A stretch of 18,140 nucleotides of DNA from JAAYYY01 sp964602995 (GTDB lineage: Bacteria > Chloroflexota > Anaerolineae > Promineifilales > Promineifilaceae), in the NCBI GenBank assembly GCA_964602995.1, contig CAZRTM010000088.1, positions 1 to 18,140 on the forward strand, given 5' to 3'. A program made the position numbers and the translations under genes. Positions 1-7,375 of this stretch are shown in pieces (position 1 is the stretch's first letter; each line of letters starts with the position of its first letter). A model generated the notes under the pieces. It was not told where the DNA came from. It made no database searches and saw only the letters and a list, made by a program, of their open reading frames with translations.

Positions 1-37
1 AATCTTCGAACCTCGCACAGTTCTTGTCACTCTTCAG

Positions 38-49
38 TTGTTAAGGTGC
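38..49 (-). promoter_or_regulatory. boxA-like antitermination site
   Basis: On the minus strand the sequence reads GCACCTTAACAA, matching E. coli rrn boxA (GCTCTTTAACAA) at 10 of 12 positions. It is followed by CTGAAGAG, similar to the sequence after boxA in many bacterial rRNA leaders. In rRNA operons boxA RNA binds NusB/NusE and supports antitermination. It lies about 190 nt downstream of the nearer promoter. Confidence 0.6.
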
Positions 50-96
50 CGCATTGATAAGGGCTGGAGCTGAGACCATTCCCGTTGCACGACCCT

Positions 97-142
97 GGAG
101 ACACCAAAGCCCCGCAAGCCTTCTTCCGGCTTGCCGGTCTCC
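97..142 (-). other. leader hairpin upstream of boxA
   Basis: Inverted repeats form a hairpin: a perfect 7-bp inner stem (114-120 with 128-134, 7-nt loop) and a 6-bp outer stem (97-102 with 137-142), separated by an asymmetric internal loop. It lies 5' of the boxA-like site in the transcript, where rRNA leaders often carry a boxB-type stem. There is no U-tract directly after it on the minus strand, so it does not look like a terminator. Confidence 0.5.
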
Positions 143-156
143 GCGCTCTTTTCTGT

Positions 157-169
157 TGTGAGGTCGTCT
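157..169 (-). repeat. 13-bp leader repeat, copy 2
   Basis: The minus-strand sequence AGACGACCTCACA is identical to that at 336-348. Similarity extends loosely on both sides (GCGA before; C, GAA and AG further on). It sits about 65 bp downstream of the -10 box of promoter P2. Confidence 0.7.
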
Positions 170-181
170 TCGCAACGTCTT

Positions 182-208
182 GCTGAATCGTTTCAGCCCC
201 CCGAAACG
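182..208 (-). other. two overlapping, mutually exclusive hairpins
   Basis: The minus-strand transcript can form CGTTTC/GAAACG (203-208 with 189-194, 8-nt loop) or GCTGAA/TTCAGC (192-197 with 182-187, 4-nt loop). Both are perfect 6-bp stems, and they share the segment 189-197, so only one can form at a time. They lie just downstream of promoter P2 and of another small stem (222-226 with 211-215). Confidence 0.45.
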
Positions 209-233
209 CTCGCTCATCATCGAGCGGATTGTC

Positions 234-261
234 ATTATACCAGACCAGGCAGCGTTGTCAA
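234..261 (-). promoter_or_regulatory. promoter P2, perfect sigma-70 consensus
   Basis: Minus strand: TTGACA (256-261), a 16-bp spacer, TATAAT (234-239). Both hexamers are exact consensus. Transcription should start near 227 and run off the left edge through the structured leader. A small 5-bp hairpin (211-226) begins at about the start site. Confidence 0.85.
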
Positions 262-335
262 GGGATCTTACATAAGAACTACGTAGAATCCCGCGCCTCG
301 CTGTCCTCTCTGGTACTGGCGTTCCGCTATTCGGC

Positions 336-348
336 TGTGAGGTCGTCT
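336..348 (-). repeat. 13-bp leader repeat, copy 1
   Basis: The minus-strand sequence AGACGACCTCACA is identical to 157-169. It sits about 49 bp downstream of the -10 box of promoter P1, so each promoter is followed by the same element. Confidence 0.7.
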
Positions 349-369
349 CGCGGGGTCTCCCCCTGCTCT

Positions 370-388
370 GTCGCCTCTTCCTGGCGAC
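370..388 (-). other. 5'-proximal hairpin of the P1 transcript
   Basis: A perfect 6-bp stem GTCGCC/GGCGAC (383-388 with 370-375) has a 7-nt loop and starts within a few nucleotides of the predicted P1 start site. A shorter GGGG/CCCC stem follows it. Such 5' hairpins can protect a transcript end; here that role is inference. Confidence 0.5.
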
Positions 389-396
389 CGTTGGGG

Positions 397-424
397 ATTA
401 TACCTCTTCCCTCTTCCCTGTCAA
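397..424 (-). promoter_or_regulatory. promoter P1, perfect sigma-70 consensus
   Basis: Minus strand: TTGACA (419-424), a 16-bp spacer, TATAAT (397-402). Hexamers and spacing are the same as in P2, 163 bp downstream. The 89 bp between this promoter and the stop codon of the upstream kinase gene hold no convincing terminator. Confidence 0.85.
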
Positions 425-513
425 CCCCTTTTCTCTTGGAATCGTGTAAGAATGGGGATTTAATACCTGCCACTCGAGAGAAATAGTCTTGAAATTGGTG
501 ACACGCTTGAACT

Positions 514-3414
514 TTAATGAACCGGACAACGGGCGGCGACGCGGGTGCCATACCCATTGATCGATTCCACGCGAACCTCACCACCGATTAGCTCAAACCG
601 CTCGCGAAGACCCAGGAGACCGACACCTCCGCTGGCGGGAGCTGCCATGAAGCGCGTGTCAGAAATACCGATCCCATCATCGTCAACCGTAATAAAGAGT
701 TCACCCTGCTTATAGGCCAGGTGAACGCGCACAGAAGTGGCCTGAGCATGTCGCGCCACGTTGGTCAGCGCTTCCTGTACAAAGCGGTAGAAGCTTATGC
801 TAATCTGGTCAGGCAGGGAATCAACATCGACCCCTACATACTCAATTTCCAGACCGGCCTGTTTGGCAAAATCGCGGCAGAGCGCCTGCAGCGTGGCGTT
901 CAGGCCTACCATCTCCAGCGCTGGTGGTCGCAAGGCGTGAGACGCGGCGCGGATTTCGTCGTGGGTGGCGCTGGCCAGCTCCGCTGCCTCCTGGACCTGC
1001 CGCTGCAGCACCTTATCTTCCAGACTGGAAGCCAGCATGGAAAGGTTGATCTGCAAAGCAGTCAGAACCTGGCCGGCCGAATCATGCAGCTCTCGCGACA
1101 GTCGCCTGCGCTCTTCTTCCTGAGCATGGACAATCTTACGGCTAAGCTCGCGCATTTGTTCGTAAGATTGTGCATTCTGAATGGCAATTGAAGCTATCTG
1201 CGAGATGCCTATCAACTTCTCGCGATCGCTTTCGGTGAATCCTGTGCCATCTTCCTTATTGCTGACTTCAAAGAAAGCCAGAATCCCGCCATTGGTATCA
1301 AGGACCGGCGTGCTCAGGACTGTTTCTATACCGAACCGTTCACAGACCTCGGCGATAGCAAAGGGATCTGTCGCCACGTTGTTAGTCAGGTAAGGTTCCT
1401 TATGTTCAATCAGCCAGCCGGGTATACCTTCTCCAGGCTGGAACGTTCTCTGCCAGGGGATGGCCACACCATTCTGATGGTAAGTATGTGTGACAAATCC
1501 CTGGGGTGTGTAGAGTCCAGAGGTTCCGCAACGGCATTTAGTCAGGGCCAGCGCCTCTTCCGTCAGCATGCCCATCAGCTTCTCCAGGTCGAGGGTGGCG
1601 GTCAGCTTGCTACTGAGGCGCAACAGGGAGCGCATGGTCTGTTCCGCTTCCTTACGTTCAGTGATGTCCTGGGCCAGGGCCAGAGCGGCATAGATTTCAC
1701 CCTGTTCATCATAGAGCGGTGTCTTCTGCATGAGGAAGGTACGATTGCCAATACTCAGCTCGCCAGAAACCGTCTGTCCCTCCAACGCTGCTTTGTACCA
1801 GGCAATACGAGTGCTGGCCTCCTCCCCTTGCAACGTCTCGTAAACCGTCTTGCCCTCCACCGCATCTCCAACCAGGCCTAACTCAGGGAGGGTCGGCCCT
1901 TCCACCAACTGGTAGCGCATGTCCCGGTCCACGACAAAAACAGCCCCACGGGGAATATTCTGGGCGATGGAGCGGTACAACGCCTCGCTCTGCCGCAGCG
2001 CCTGCTCAGTCTGTTTTAGCTCGGTGATGTCCTGGCACGTTCCCAGAAGACGGATGACTTTACCTTCTGCATCTGTTTCGACCTTGCCGTGACTATGCAG
2101 TACACGCATCGTGCCATCGGGCCAGCGGATACGCTCGTAATAGGAAAATGGCTGCTGATTCTCAAGCGCAGCTCGCACCACCTGCTCAACGTGCGCATAA
2201 TCTTCTGGCGCTGTGCGCATGAAGAATGCCTCATAAGTGCCGTCGAACTCCTCAGGAGTGATGCCATAGATGCGGAACATCTCGTCGGACCAGGTAACTT
2301 TGTTAGAGGCTACGTCCCAGGTCCAGCTTCCGACTCTGGCAATCTGCTGCGCTTCGGCCAGCTCCTTTGTCCGCCGGGCCACGCGCGCTTCTAGCTCCTC
2401 ATTGTAGCGGGTCGCCTGGCCATAGAGGTGAGCATTTTCAACAGCCACAGCCGCCCGCCGGGCCAGCTCTTCAGCCAGGGCAATATCTTGCTCATCAAAA
2501 CCTCGTTGTGACTCGGCCGAAGCCAACGTGAGTACGCCGAGTGGGCCTTCACGCCCCTTGAGCGGCAACAGGACCAGAGAATGTAGTTGCAAGCGACGCA
2601 TGAGTTGCAGATGCTCTTCATCGCGCGCCCCCTGCACCAGCATCTCATCGGTGATGGTGGGAATAAACTGTACCTGCCCGCTCTCCGCAACAAGCTGAAC
2701 GATATTATCTGAATCAGCAGCACTGGAATAACGCCGGAACAGCTCGTAGGCCAGCTCAACCTTCGCCGGGTCAACATGAGCTACAGCAACTCGCTCGAAG
2801 GACCCATCTTCTTGCAAAAGGTCCACGCCACACCAGTCGGCCAGCCAGGGCACTGTCAGCTGCGCCAGACGACGCAACGTCGTGTGATAATCCAGAGAGC
2901 GGGAAAGTATGGCGCTGGTGCGCGAGAGGAAGTCGAGCCGCCACTGGGCGTCTTCTGCCTGCGAGCGCGCAGCCCTCTCGGCGGCAAGCGCCTGTTGTTG
3001 CGCGGTTACATTCTGGAAGCTGTTGACAACTTCGTTAACGTTGCCATCCTTATCGTAGATGGGGCGCGCCCGGATCAGTACCCAATTTTCCTCTCCGCCC
3101 TCCAGCACCCGAAAGCGAATCAATAGTTCCTGTGCCTCCTGTCCCTGTAACACCTTATGACCGGGCAACTCAGCAGGGGACATCGGGTTACCGTCTGCAT
3201 CAAAAAGCTCAAAGCGCTGCACGATTTCAGAGACGGGCATGGACAGTAGCTCTTCCACCGAATCGAAGCCACCCATGGCGGCTGCAGCACCATTGGCATA
3301 GACCACCGAATCGTCACGACGCTGCACAACTATGCCATCATTAATGGCATTGAGCACCGCATCCAACTCATCCCTGTTCAAACCAATTTCATCTCTACCG
3401 CTCTGAAAAACCAT
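514..3414 (-). CDS. multi-PAS/GAF sensor histidine kinase (NarL/HisKA_3 type)
   Basis: This 966-residue protein is a sensor kinase expected to autophosphorylate on His and pass phosphate to a partner regulator, probably of the NarL/LuxR class. Order: PAS (about 15-135), GAF (160-332), coiled-coil linker, PAS (361-470), PAS (478-590), GAF (595-745), HisKA_3 dimerisation domain with ELHDSAGQ and phospho-acceptor His777, and a HATPase_c domain with N-box Asn885, G1 box DDDGIGI (911-917) and a GVGLLGLRER G2 box. No signal peptide or membrane helix is seen, so it is probably cytosolic and senses an internal ligand, gas or redox signal through its PAS/GAF domains. No receiver domain or regulator gene is in the window. 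The start is ATG without a clear ribosome-binding site; a promoter lies about 110 bp upstream. The domain calls are firm, the signal is unknown. Confidence 0.93.
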   Translation of the reverse strand: MVFQSGRDEIGLNRDELDAVLNAINDGIVVQRRDDSVVYANGAAAAMGGFDSVEELLSMPVSEIVQRFELFDADGNPMSPAELPGHKVLQGQEAQELLIRFRVLEGGEENWVLIRARPIYDKDGNVNEVVNSFQNVTAQQQALAAERAARSQAEDAQWRLDFLSRTSAILSRSLDYHTTLRRLAQLTVPWLADWCGVDLLQEDGSFERVAVAHVDPAKVELAYELFRRYSSAADSDNIVQLVAESGQVQFIPTITDEMLVQGARDEEHLQLMRRLQLHSLVLLPLKGREGPLGVLTLASAESQRGFDEQDIALAEELARRAAVAVENAHLYGQATRYNEELEARVARRTKELAEAQQIARVGSWTWDVASNKVTWSDEMFRIYGITPEEFDGTYEAFFMRTAPEDYAHVEQVVRAALENQQPFSYYERIRWPDGTMRVLHSHGKVETDAEGKVIRLLGTCQDITELKQTEQALRQSEALYRSIAQNIPRGAVFVVDRDMRYQLVEGPTLPELGLVGDAVEGKTVYETLQGEEASTRIAWYKAALEGQTVSGELSIGNRTFLMQKTPLYDEQGEIYAALALAQDITERKEAEQTMRSLLRLSSKLTATLDLEKLMGMLTEEALALTKCRCGTSGLYTPQGFVTHTYHQNGVAIPWQRTFQPGEGIPGWLIEHKEPYLTNNVATDPFAIAEVCERFGIETVLSTPVLDTNGGILAFFEVSNKEDGTGFTESDREKLIGISQIASIAIQNAQSYEQMRELSRKIVHAQEEERRRLSRELHDSAGQVLTALQINLSMLASSLEDKVLQRQVQEAAELASATHDEIRAASHALRPPALEMVGLNATLQALCRDFAKQAGLEIEYVGVDVDSLPDQISISFYRFVQEALTNVARHAQATSVRVHLAYKQGELFITVDDDGIGISDTRFMAAPASGGVGLLGLRERFELIGGEVRVESINGYGTRVAARCPVH

Positions 3415-3520
3415 CTACAATTACCCAGGAACCAGATATCTCTTCGCTCGTTATTCTTATGCGTACGAAGCTTATACCACTGTGCGGGGTGCTATGTATG
3501 CGGGCGTTGCTGACCCGATT

Positions 3521-3549
3521 ATTATAGCGCGGAATTCAGTTGCAAGTAA
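3521..3549 (-). promoter_or_regulatory. probable promoter of the PAS/GAF kinase gene
   Basis: Minus strand: TTACTT (3544-3549), a 17-bp spacer, TATAAT (3521-3526). The -10 box is perfect, the -35 box weak, which suggests an activated or modest promoter. The leader to the kinase start codon would be about 100 nt. Confidence 0.5.
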
Positions 3550-3566
3550 TGGGTGCGGTTATGCGA

Positions 3567-3652
3567 GTCTACGAACAAGTTAAGGTGGAGGGTGTAGCGA
3601 TTTACCAAATAGTTTTACATAAAGGTTGTTGAGATGACAGGTATTCGTAGAC
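3567..3652. repeat. 9-bp inverted repeat, widely spaced
   Basis: GTCTACGAA (3567-3575) and its exact complement TTCGTAGAC (3644-3652) flank 68 bp upstream of the kinase promoter. They could bring regulator sites together or be chance. Confidence 0.25.
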
Positions 3653-3729
3653 CCGAGTTACGCTAAGAGAAAGAGTGGTGTCCCCGCCCTCAATCCAGAT
3701 TGTCGAAAAGGTGTTGAGAAAGCGGTCCG

Positions 3730-4800
3730 TTATGCGGCTATAGCGCTTTTCGTGATGAGGTACATGGCGTGTGACCACAGAAGCGGGTTGGCAATAGGCC
3801 CACGCCACTCAACCCACTTTTCGTAATAATCAGGGGCGATCAGATTGACTGGAATCTGTTCGGGCAACCAGCCCTGCCTATTGCTTTGTGCAGCAACCCA
3901 GTCTAGTAGTTCGGCAGCACGGTCTGGATTACCAGCCTCTGCATGGTACCAGCCCAGCCAGGCCGCCAGCAGCAGCCACTCCCCGCCACCGTAGTAGCTG
4001 TCGCGTCCGTAGCGCTGCACCCCGCCACCAGCGGCCCGCAACTCCGCCTCAATACGAGCCACTGTGCGCTTCATACGCTCGTCTGTGGCAGAGACAAGGC
4101 CATAAGGTGTGGCCAAGCCCAGCAGGCTGGCATCGACGGCCTCGTTGCCCAGATACTTGATGAAGCGACCGTTGGCCACGGCTTCTTGCAGCACGAAATC
4201 ACGCACCTCTATGGCCCTTGCTTCATATAGATCGTCACCGGCAAGCTGTGTATAGGCGCGTAGCCCGGCATAGATCGCCGCCAGCGTATAGGTGTGCACT
4301 TCATCACCGAACTCTTCCCACAGATCATAATTTGGATGGCGCCACAGCGCGTCAAGGTAACGCGCCGCCAACTGTGCAGCCTGTAAGCAGTGGGGCGTGG
4401 GCTGGCTCCCCGTCGCTTCCACGTGCCGGGCCATGCCCCACAACCAGGTCCCGATGCCGTCGAGCTGGAAGTTGGGCCAGTTGTCATCATCCCCTTCCTG
4501 TCCCTCCAGCGTATAGCGGGTGTGTAGATAGTCACCTGGCCCCAGGCGTTCTCCCTGGGCAACTTTTTGCACGGCTCGCTCTACAATGCCAGCTCGCTCA
4601 TTGATTACACGCGCGCCCCACTCATAGAAACGGGCTGCGCTGTCGTGTTCACCCGCTATATTCATCGAGTAAGCAATGAAGGCGCCATCGCGGAACCAAC
4701 TGTAAGCGTAATCGTCCATGTTGGGGCAGGCAGTGTAAGCACCGGAAGTAGATTGGTTTTGCAGGATTATCTCAATACTGCGCTGACGCAAGTCAATCAT
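3730..4800 (-). CDS. short GH15-type glucoamylase/glucodextranase-like glucosidase
   Basis: Predicted cytosolic exo-acting alpha-glucosidase of glycoside hydrolase family 15, releasing glucose from the non-reducing end of alpha-glucans. The 356 residues match the (alpha/alpha)6 catalytic barrel. SWFRDGAF near the N-terminus fits the substrate-binding WxRD motif; LWEEF carries the likely general acid Glu162; LPEQ carries the likely general base Glu314, followed by the typical C-terminal PLLWSHAMYL. Bacterial GH15 enzymes are usually 600 residues or more; this one lacks the N-terminal beta-sandwich and any signal peptide. I chose ATG at 4798-4800 because GAGG lies 6 nt upstream; a TTG 12 bp further upstream is the alternative. 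It is the last gene of the sugar operon, 54 bp behind the GH66 gene. The alpha-1,6 specificity is inferred from that neighbour; alpha-1,4 substrates or trehalose are possible. Confidence 0.82.
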   Translation of the reverse strand: MIDLRQRSIEIILQNQSTSGAYTACPNMDDYAYSWFRDGAFIAYSMNIAGEHDSAARFYEWGARVINERAGIVERAVQKVAQGERLGPGDYLHTRYTLEGQEGDDDNWPNFQLDGIGTWLWGMARHVEATGSQPTPHCLQAAQLAARYLDALWRHPNYDLWEEFGDEVHTYTLAAIYAGLRAYTQLAGDDLYEARAIEVRDFVLQEAVANGRFIKYLGNEAVDASLLGLATPYGLVSATDERMKRTVARIEAELRAAGGGVQRYGRDSYYGGGEWLLLAAWLGWYHAEAGNPDRAAELLDWVAAQSNRQGWLPEQIPVNLIAPDYYEKWVEWRGPIANPLLWSHAMYLITKSAIAA

Positions 4801-4854
4801 GGTTTTCCTCAAATCTGGTTGGGTTCAAACGGTTGGTGGGGGTTGTCTCTTAGC

Positions 4855-6522
4855 TTAGCCGCCGCCGTGTTCGACCACGACGAGCGACCAGTACTGTAAT
4901 GAAGGCAACGTCACCTTCAGGCGCCGGCGGCCCTCTTCCCCCTCAACGGTGTACGGCAGAGGCCGGGCGACCAGAGATGCGCTCTCTTCCGCGTCGCCAG
5001 CAGGCGCGCCGGCCGGCGGATCGGCAGAAGCCATCCAGACAGCCTTGACCTCACTCTCACTATCGGCAAGTTGTAGCGAAAGCGATACAGCGGTGAGTGG
5101 CGTGGGCGCCGCAGGTAAAGGCTGGTCCCAGCGCTGGTGTTCCAGGTTCGAAAGGTTAATGAGGTTAATGGCGGTGGCGCCGTCTGTGTGGCGGACGATG
5201 GGCCAGACGCCGTCATGGTTTACTGTGACCGACTGCTCTGCAGGTAAATGTTGAGCGCCGGGGCCGTTGACGTCCTGGTAGCGGACGGCAAAGTCGTAAT
5301 ATCGTTGCAGATGTTCTTTCAGAGCGGGTGATGGTTCGCCATATTTGGGGAAGTAGGGGTCGGCCAACAGATTGAGATCTTCTCCCAACTCAATGTGGCC
5401 GCCGCCGCTGGCAAAGATAATGGCATCCATCAGCAGCACATTATGCTCCCAGGCGGGATCAACATAGGCCGCGAGCACGACGGCTTTGCCACCGCCCAGC
5501 TCTTGCGCTTCCACAACCAGCGTGTGCAGATCCTGCAGGGAGACGTAAGGTTCCCAGACTTCAATATAGACGAGATCCTGATCAGTGGCAGCAACGTCGG
5601 CGACGGGCCAGTTTCGCACGCAGTTGAAGATTACTGCGCCTTTGTCACGATGGCGGGAGACGACAGCGGCCATCTCGTTGATGAGGGCTGCCAGTGGCTG
5701 AGTCAGCTCGATCCGTTCTCCACCAGCGTCCCAGGCCACGAGGGGATCGCCGTACTGATCCAGGTGAATGCCGTCGAAGTCAGTCTGCTGCAGCACCGCT
5801 GCGACTTCCTGCATCAGGTGACCCGCCCACCCGGAACCAGGGCGTGGGTCCATGTAGACCAGAAAGTCGCCATCAAAATAATAGGGCCGGCCGTCTTCGT
5901 GGTAGAGCGCCCAATCGGGATGCTGCTCATAAAAGGCAGGCGAGGCGGCGTAGATGGCGCTGTAGGGCATGGCGGCGATGTTGCGTTCGTGCGCCGCACT
6001 GATTAGCTCCTGCACCGTGTGCAGAGAGAGGCAGCGGCCGAGGAGATCCTCATAAGGTTCCTGAGGGGCCAGCAGTTGGTCGTGACGGTACATCCAATCG
6101 TAAAACTGCAGGGCGTTGATGTGATAACGCGCCAACTGCGCCATCGTCTGCGCGGCATCTTGCCGTCCAGGCGGGAAATCGGAGAGGAAGCCGTAGCGGG
6201 GCATCTCGGTCCAATGGTTGAGGACATCGAAGGCAGACGCTGTCTGCGCCAGAAGCGCCCCACCCTCATCCACAAGGCGAATATCCAGACCATAGCCGCG
6301 CGGCGCTGCGGGCGGCGGCGTCAGATGCACCTGGAAGCTGGTTTCTGTGGCAGTCAGGGCGACAGAGTGGCGCACCTCCTCCACAACGTGTGTGAGGTGG
6401 CTGGCGGTGATGATAGCCAGGATGGGGCCGGCTGTTGTTTCAGAGTGTGTAAGATGAACAGTGACCGTAACCGGTTGTCCCGGCCGGTAGTAAGCCTGGT
6501 CAAAGGCAAGATGAATTTGCAT
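4855..6522 (-). CDS. GH66 dextranase / cycloisomaltooligosaccharide glucanotransferase family
   Basis: Glycoside hydrolase family 66 enzymes cut alpha-1,6-linked glucan (dextran), by hydrolysis or by cyclisation to cyclic isomaltooligosaccharides, with a retaining mechanism. Of 555 residues, about 1-105 form an N-terminal beta domain (YYRPGQPVTVTV is typical), 110-425 the TIM barrel and 430-555 a C-terminal beta domain. DGIHLDQYG carries the likely nucleophile Asp255, and YIEVWEP the likely acid/base Glu321. The 66-residue distance matches the family (68 between the known pair in the S. mutans dextranase). The CBM35 insertion of cyclising enzymes is not apparent. There is no signal peptide, unlike the well-known secreted members, so it should act inside the cell on imported oligosaccharides. 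The gene starts 3 bp after the permease stop, with AAAGG 7 nt before ATG. Family is firm; hydrolysis versus transglycosylation is open. Confidence 0.88.
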   Translation of the reverse strand: MQIHLAFDQAYYRPGQPVTVTVHLTHSETTAGPILAIITASHLTHVVEEVRHSVALTATETSFQVHLTPPPAAPRGYGLDIRLVDEGGALLAQTASAFDVLNHWTEMPRYGFLSDFPPGRQDAAQTMAQLARYHINALQFYDWMYRHDQLLAPQEPYEDLLGRCLSLHTVQELISAAHERNIAAMPYSAIYAASPAFYEQHPDWALYHEDGRPYYFDGDFLVYMDPRPGSGWAGHLMQEVAAVLQQTDFDGIHLDQYGDPLVAWDAGGERIELTQPLAALINEMAAVVSRHRDKGAVIFNCVRNWPVADVAATDQDLVYIEVWEPYVSLQDLHTLVVEAQELGGGKAVVLAAYVDPAWEHNVLLMDAIIFASGGGHIELGEDLNLLADPYFPKYGEPSPALKEHLQRYYDFAVRYQDVNGPGAQHLPAEQSVTVNHDGVWPIVRHTDGATAINLINLSNLEHQRWDQPLPAAPTPLTAVSLSLQLADSESEVKAVWMASADPPAGAPAGDAEESASLVARPLPYTVEGEEGRRRLKVTLPSLQYWSLVVVEHGGG

Positions 6523-6525
6523 GGG

Positions 6526-7368
6526 TTAACCTTTTAGCCCGCTGCGCGCAATGCCGCGGATGAAGTAACGTTGGAATAGAGCGAAGACAGCAATGACAGG
6601 AATGAGGGCAACAATGGAAGCCGCGAAAACCTGTCCCCACTGGGTCAGATGCTGGTTCTGGAAAAGGGCAATGGCCACCGGCAATGTGCGGCGCGTTGTT
6701 TCTTTCATGGCCACGTGGGCCCAGGGGAATTCGTCCCAACTATAGAGGAAGGTGAAGATGGCCACGGTTGCCAGGCCAGGACGCGAGAGCGGCAGCACCA
6801 CGTGGCGGAAGATGGTCAGGCGCGTGCCACCGTCGATGCGCACGGCCTCCTCCAGGTCAGAGGGGATGCCTTCAAAGAAGCCACGCAGCAAGAAGGTTTG
6901 CATAGAGAGGTTCATGGCGATGTAGACGACGACCAGCCCGGCGTAGTTATTGAGCAGATTTAACTCACTGGCAACCAGAAACTGGGGAATGATGAGCATC
7001 ACAGGCGGGATCATCATGCCGATAAGCAACGTGTAGAAAAGCGGGTTCTTGGCGGGGAAGTCGAGCCGCGCAAAGGCAAAGGCCAGCATAGAGGAGATGA
7101 AGACGGTGCCGGCGGTGGTGAGCAGCGCCACGAACAGGCTGTTGAGAAAGTAGAGCCAGAAGAGATCGCGCTGTAAGGCCAGGACGTAATTGCGTAATGT
7201 AAATTCGCTGGGCCACAGCCGGGGCGGATACTCGAACGTGTATTGCTGCGGCTTGAAAGAGGTGGAGAGCATCAGCAAAAAGGGAACAAGCACAATGAGC
7301 AGCCCCAGGAGCAGCGCGCCGTAGGTGGCAGCTTTATGGTACCAGCGTCGTTCAGAGGGCAAAAACAT
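6526..7368 (-). CDS. carbohydrate ABC transporter permease (MalG-like, CUT1)
   Basis: Inner-membrane subunit of a binding-protein-dependent sugar importer, about 280 residues with six predicted membrane helices. The cytoplasmic EAA loop (about 171-200) is clear: DLEEAVRIDGG followed by FRHVVLPLSRPGL, the site that docks on the ATPase. The C-terminus FQRYFIRGIARSGLKG is typical of MalG-type permeases. The frame stays open further upstream into the preceding permease gene, but that extension is low-complexity and lacks homology; MFLPSERRW at 7366-7368 gives a normal N-terminus and follows the upstream stop by 7 bp, which suggests translational coupling. No ATP-binding subunit is encoded in the window, so a shared MsmK/MsiK-type ATPase is likely. 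Confidence 0.92.
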   Translation of the reverse strand: MFLPSERRWYHKAATYGALLLGLLIVLVPFLLMLSTSFKPQQYTFEYPPRLWPSEFTLRNYVLALQRDLFWLYFLNSLFVALLTTAGTVFISSMLAFAFARLDFPAKNPLFYTLLIGMMIPPVMLIIPQFLVASELNLLNNYAGLVVVYIAMNLSMQTFLLRGFFEGIPSDLEEAVRIDGGTRLTIFRHVVLPLSRPGLATVAIFTFLYSWDEFPWAHVAMKETTRRTLPVAIALFQNQHLTQWGQVFAASIVALIPVIAVFALFQRYFIRGIARSGLKG

Positions 7369-7375
7369 GGGAACT

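Larger units (their letters stand above)
1..396 (-). other. probable rRNA-operon leader (transcribed off the left edge)
   Basis: No protein gene is supported here. Two consensus promoters point toward position 1, and the transcribed stretch holds hairpins at 370-388, 182-208 and 97-142, then a boxA-like site at 38-49. The sequence after boxA, ending in TTCGAAGATT at positions 10-1, resembles the spacer between boxA and 16S rRNA in E. coli rrn leaders (CTCGAAGAT there). Tandem perfect promoters, structured leader and boxA together are the usual layout of a ribosomal RNA operon. The rRNA gene itself is outside the window, so this is inference. It could precede 16S, or an unlinked 23S-5S unit. 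A 64-codon open frame inside is probably fortuitous. Confidence 0.65.
3415..3729. other. intergenic region between GH15 gene and kinase gene
   Basis: No gene is supported in these 315 bp. The stretch holds the kinase promoter (3521-3549) and a distant 9-bp inverted repeat (3567-3575 and 3644-3652). No clear Rho-independent terminator follows the GH15 stop codon. Confidence 0.6.

Noticed and set aside
97..142. Plus-strand Rho-independent terminator
   Set aside because: No plus-strand gene precedes it and the T-rich stretch is several bases away from the stem; the leader-hairpin reading fits better.
41..235. 64-codon minus-strand reading frame in the left edge region
   Set aside because: It starts inside the -10 region of promoter P2, has no ribosome-binding site, and covers the hairpins and repeat of the leader. 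No recognisable protein features.
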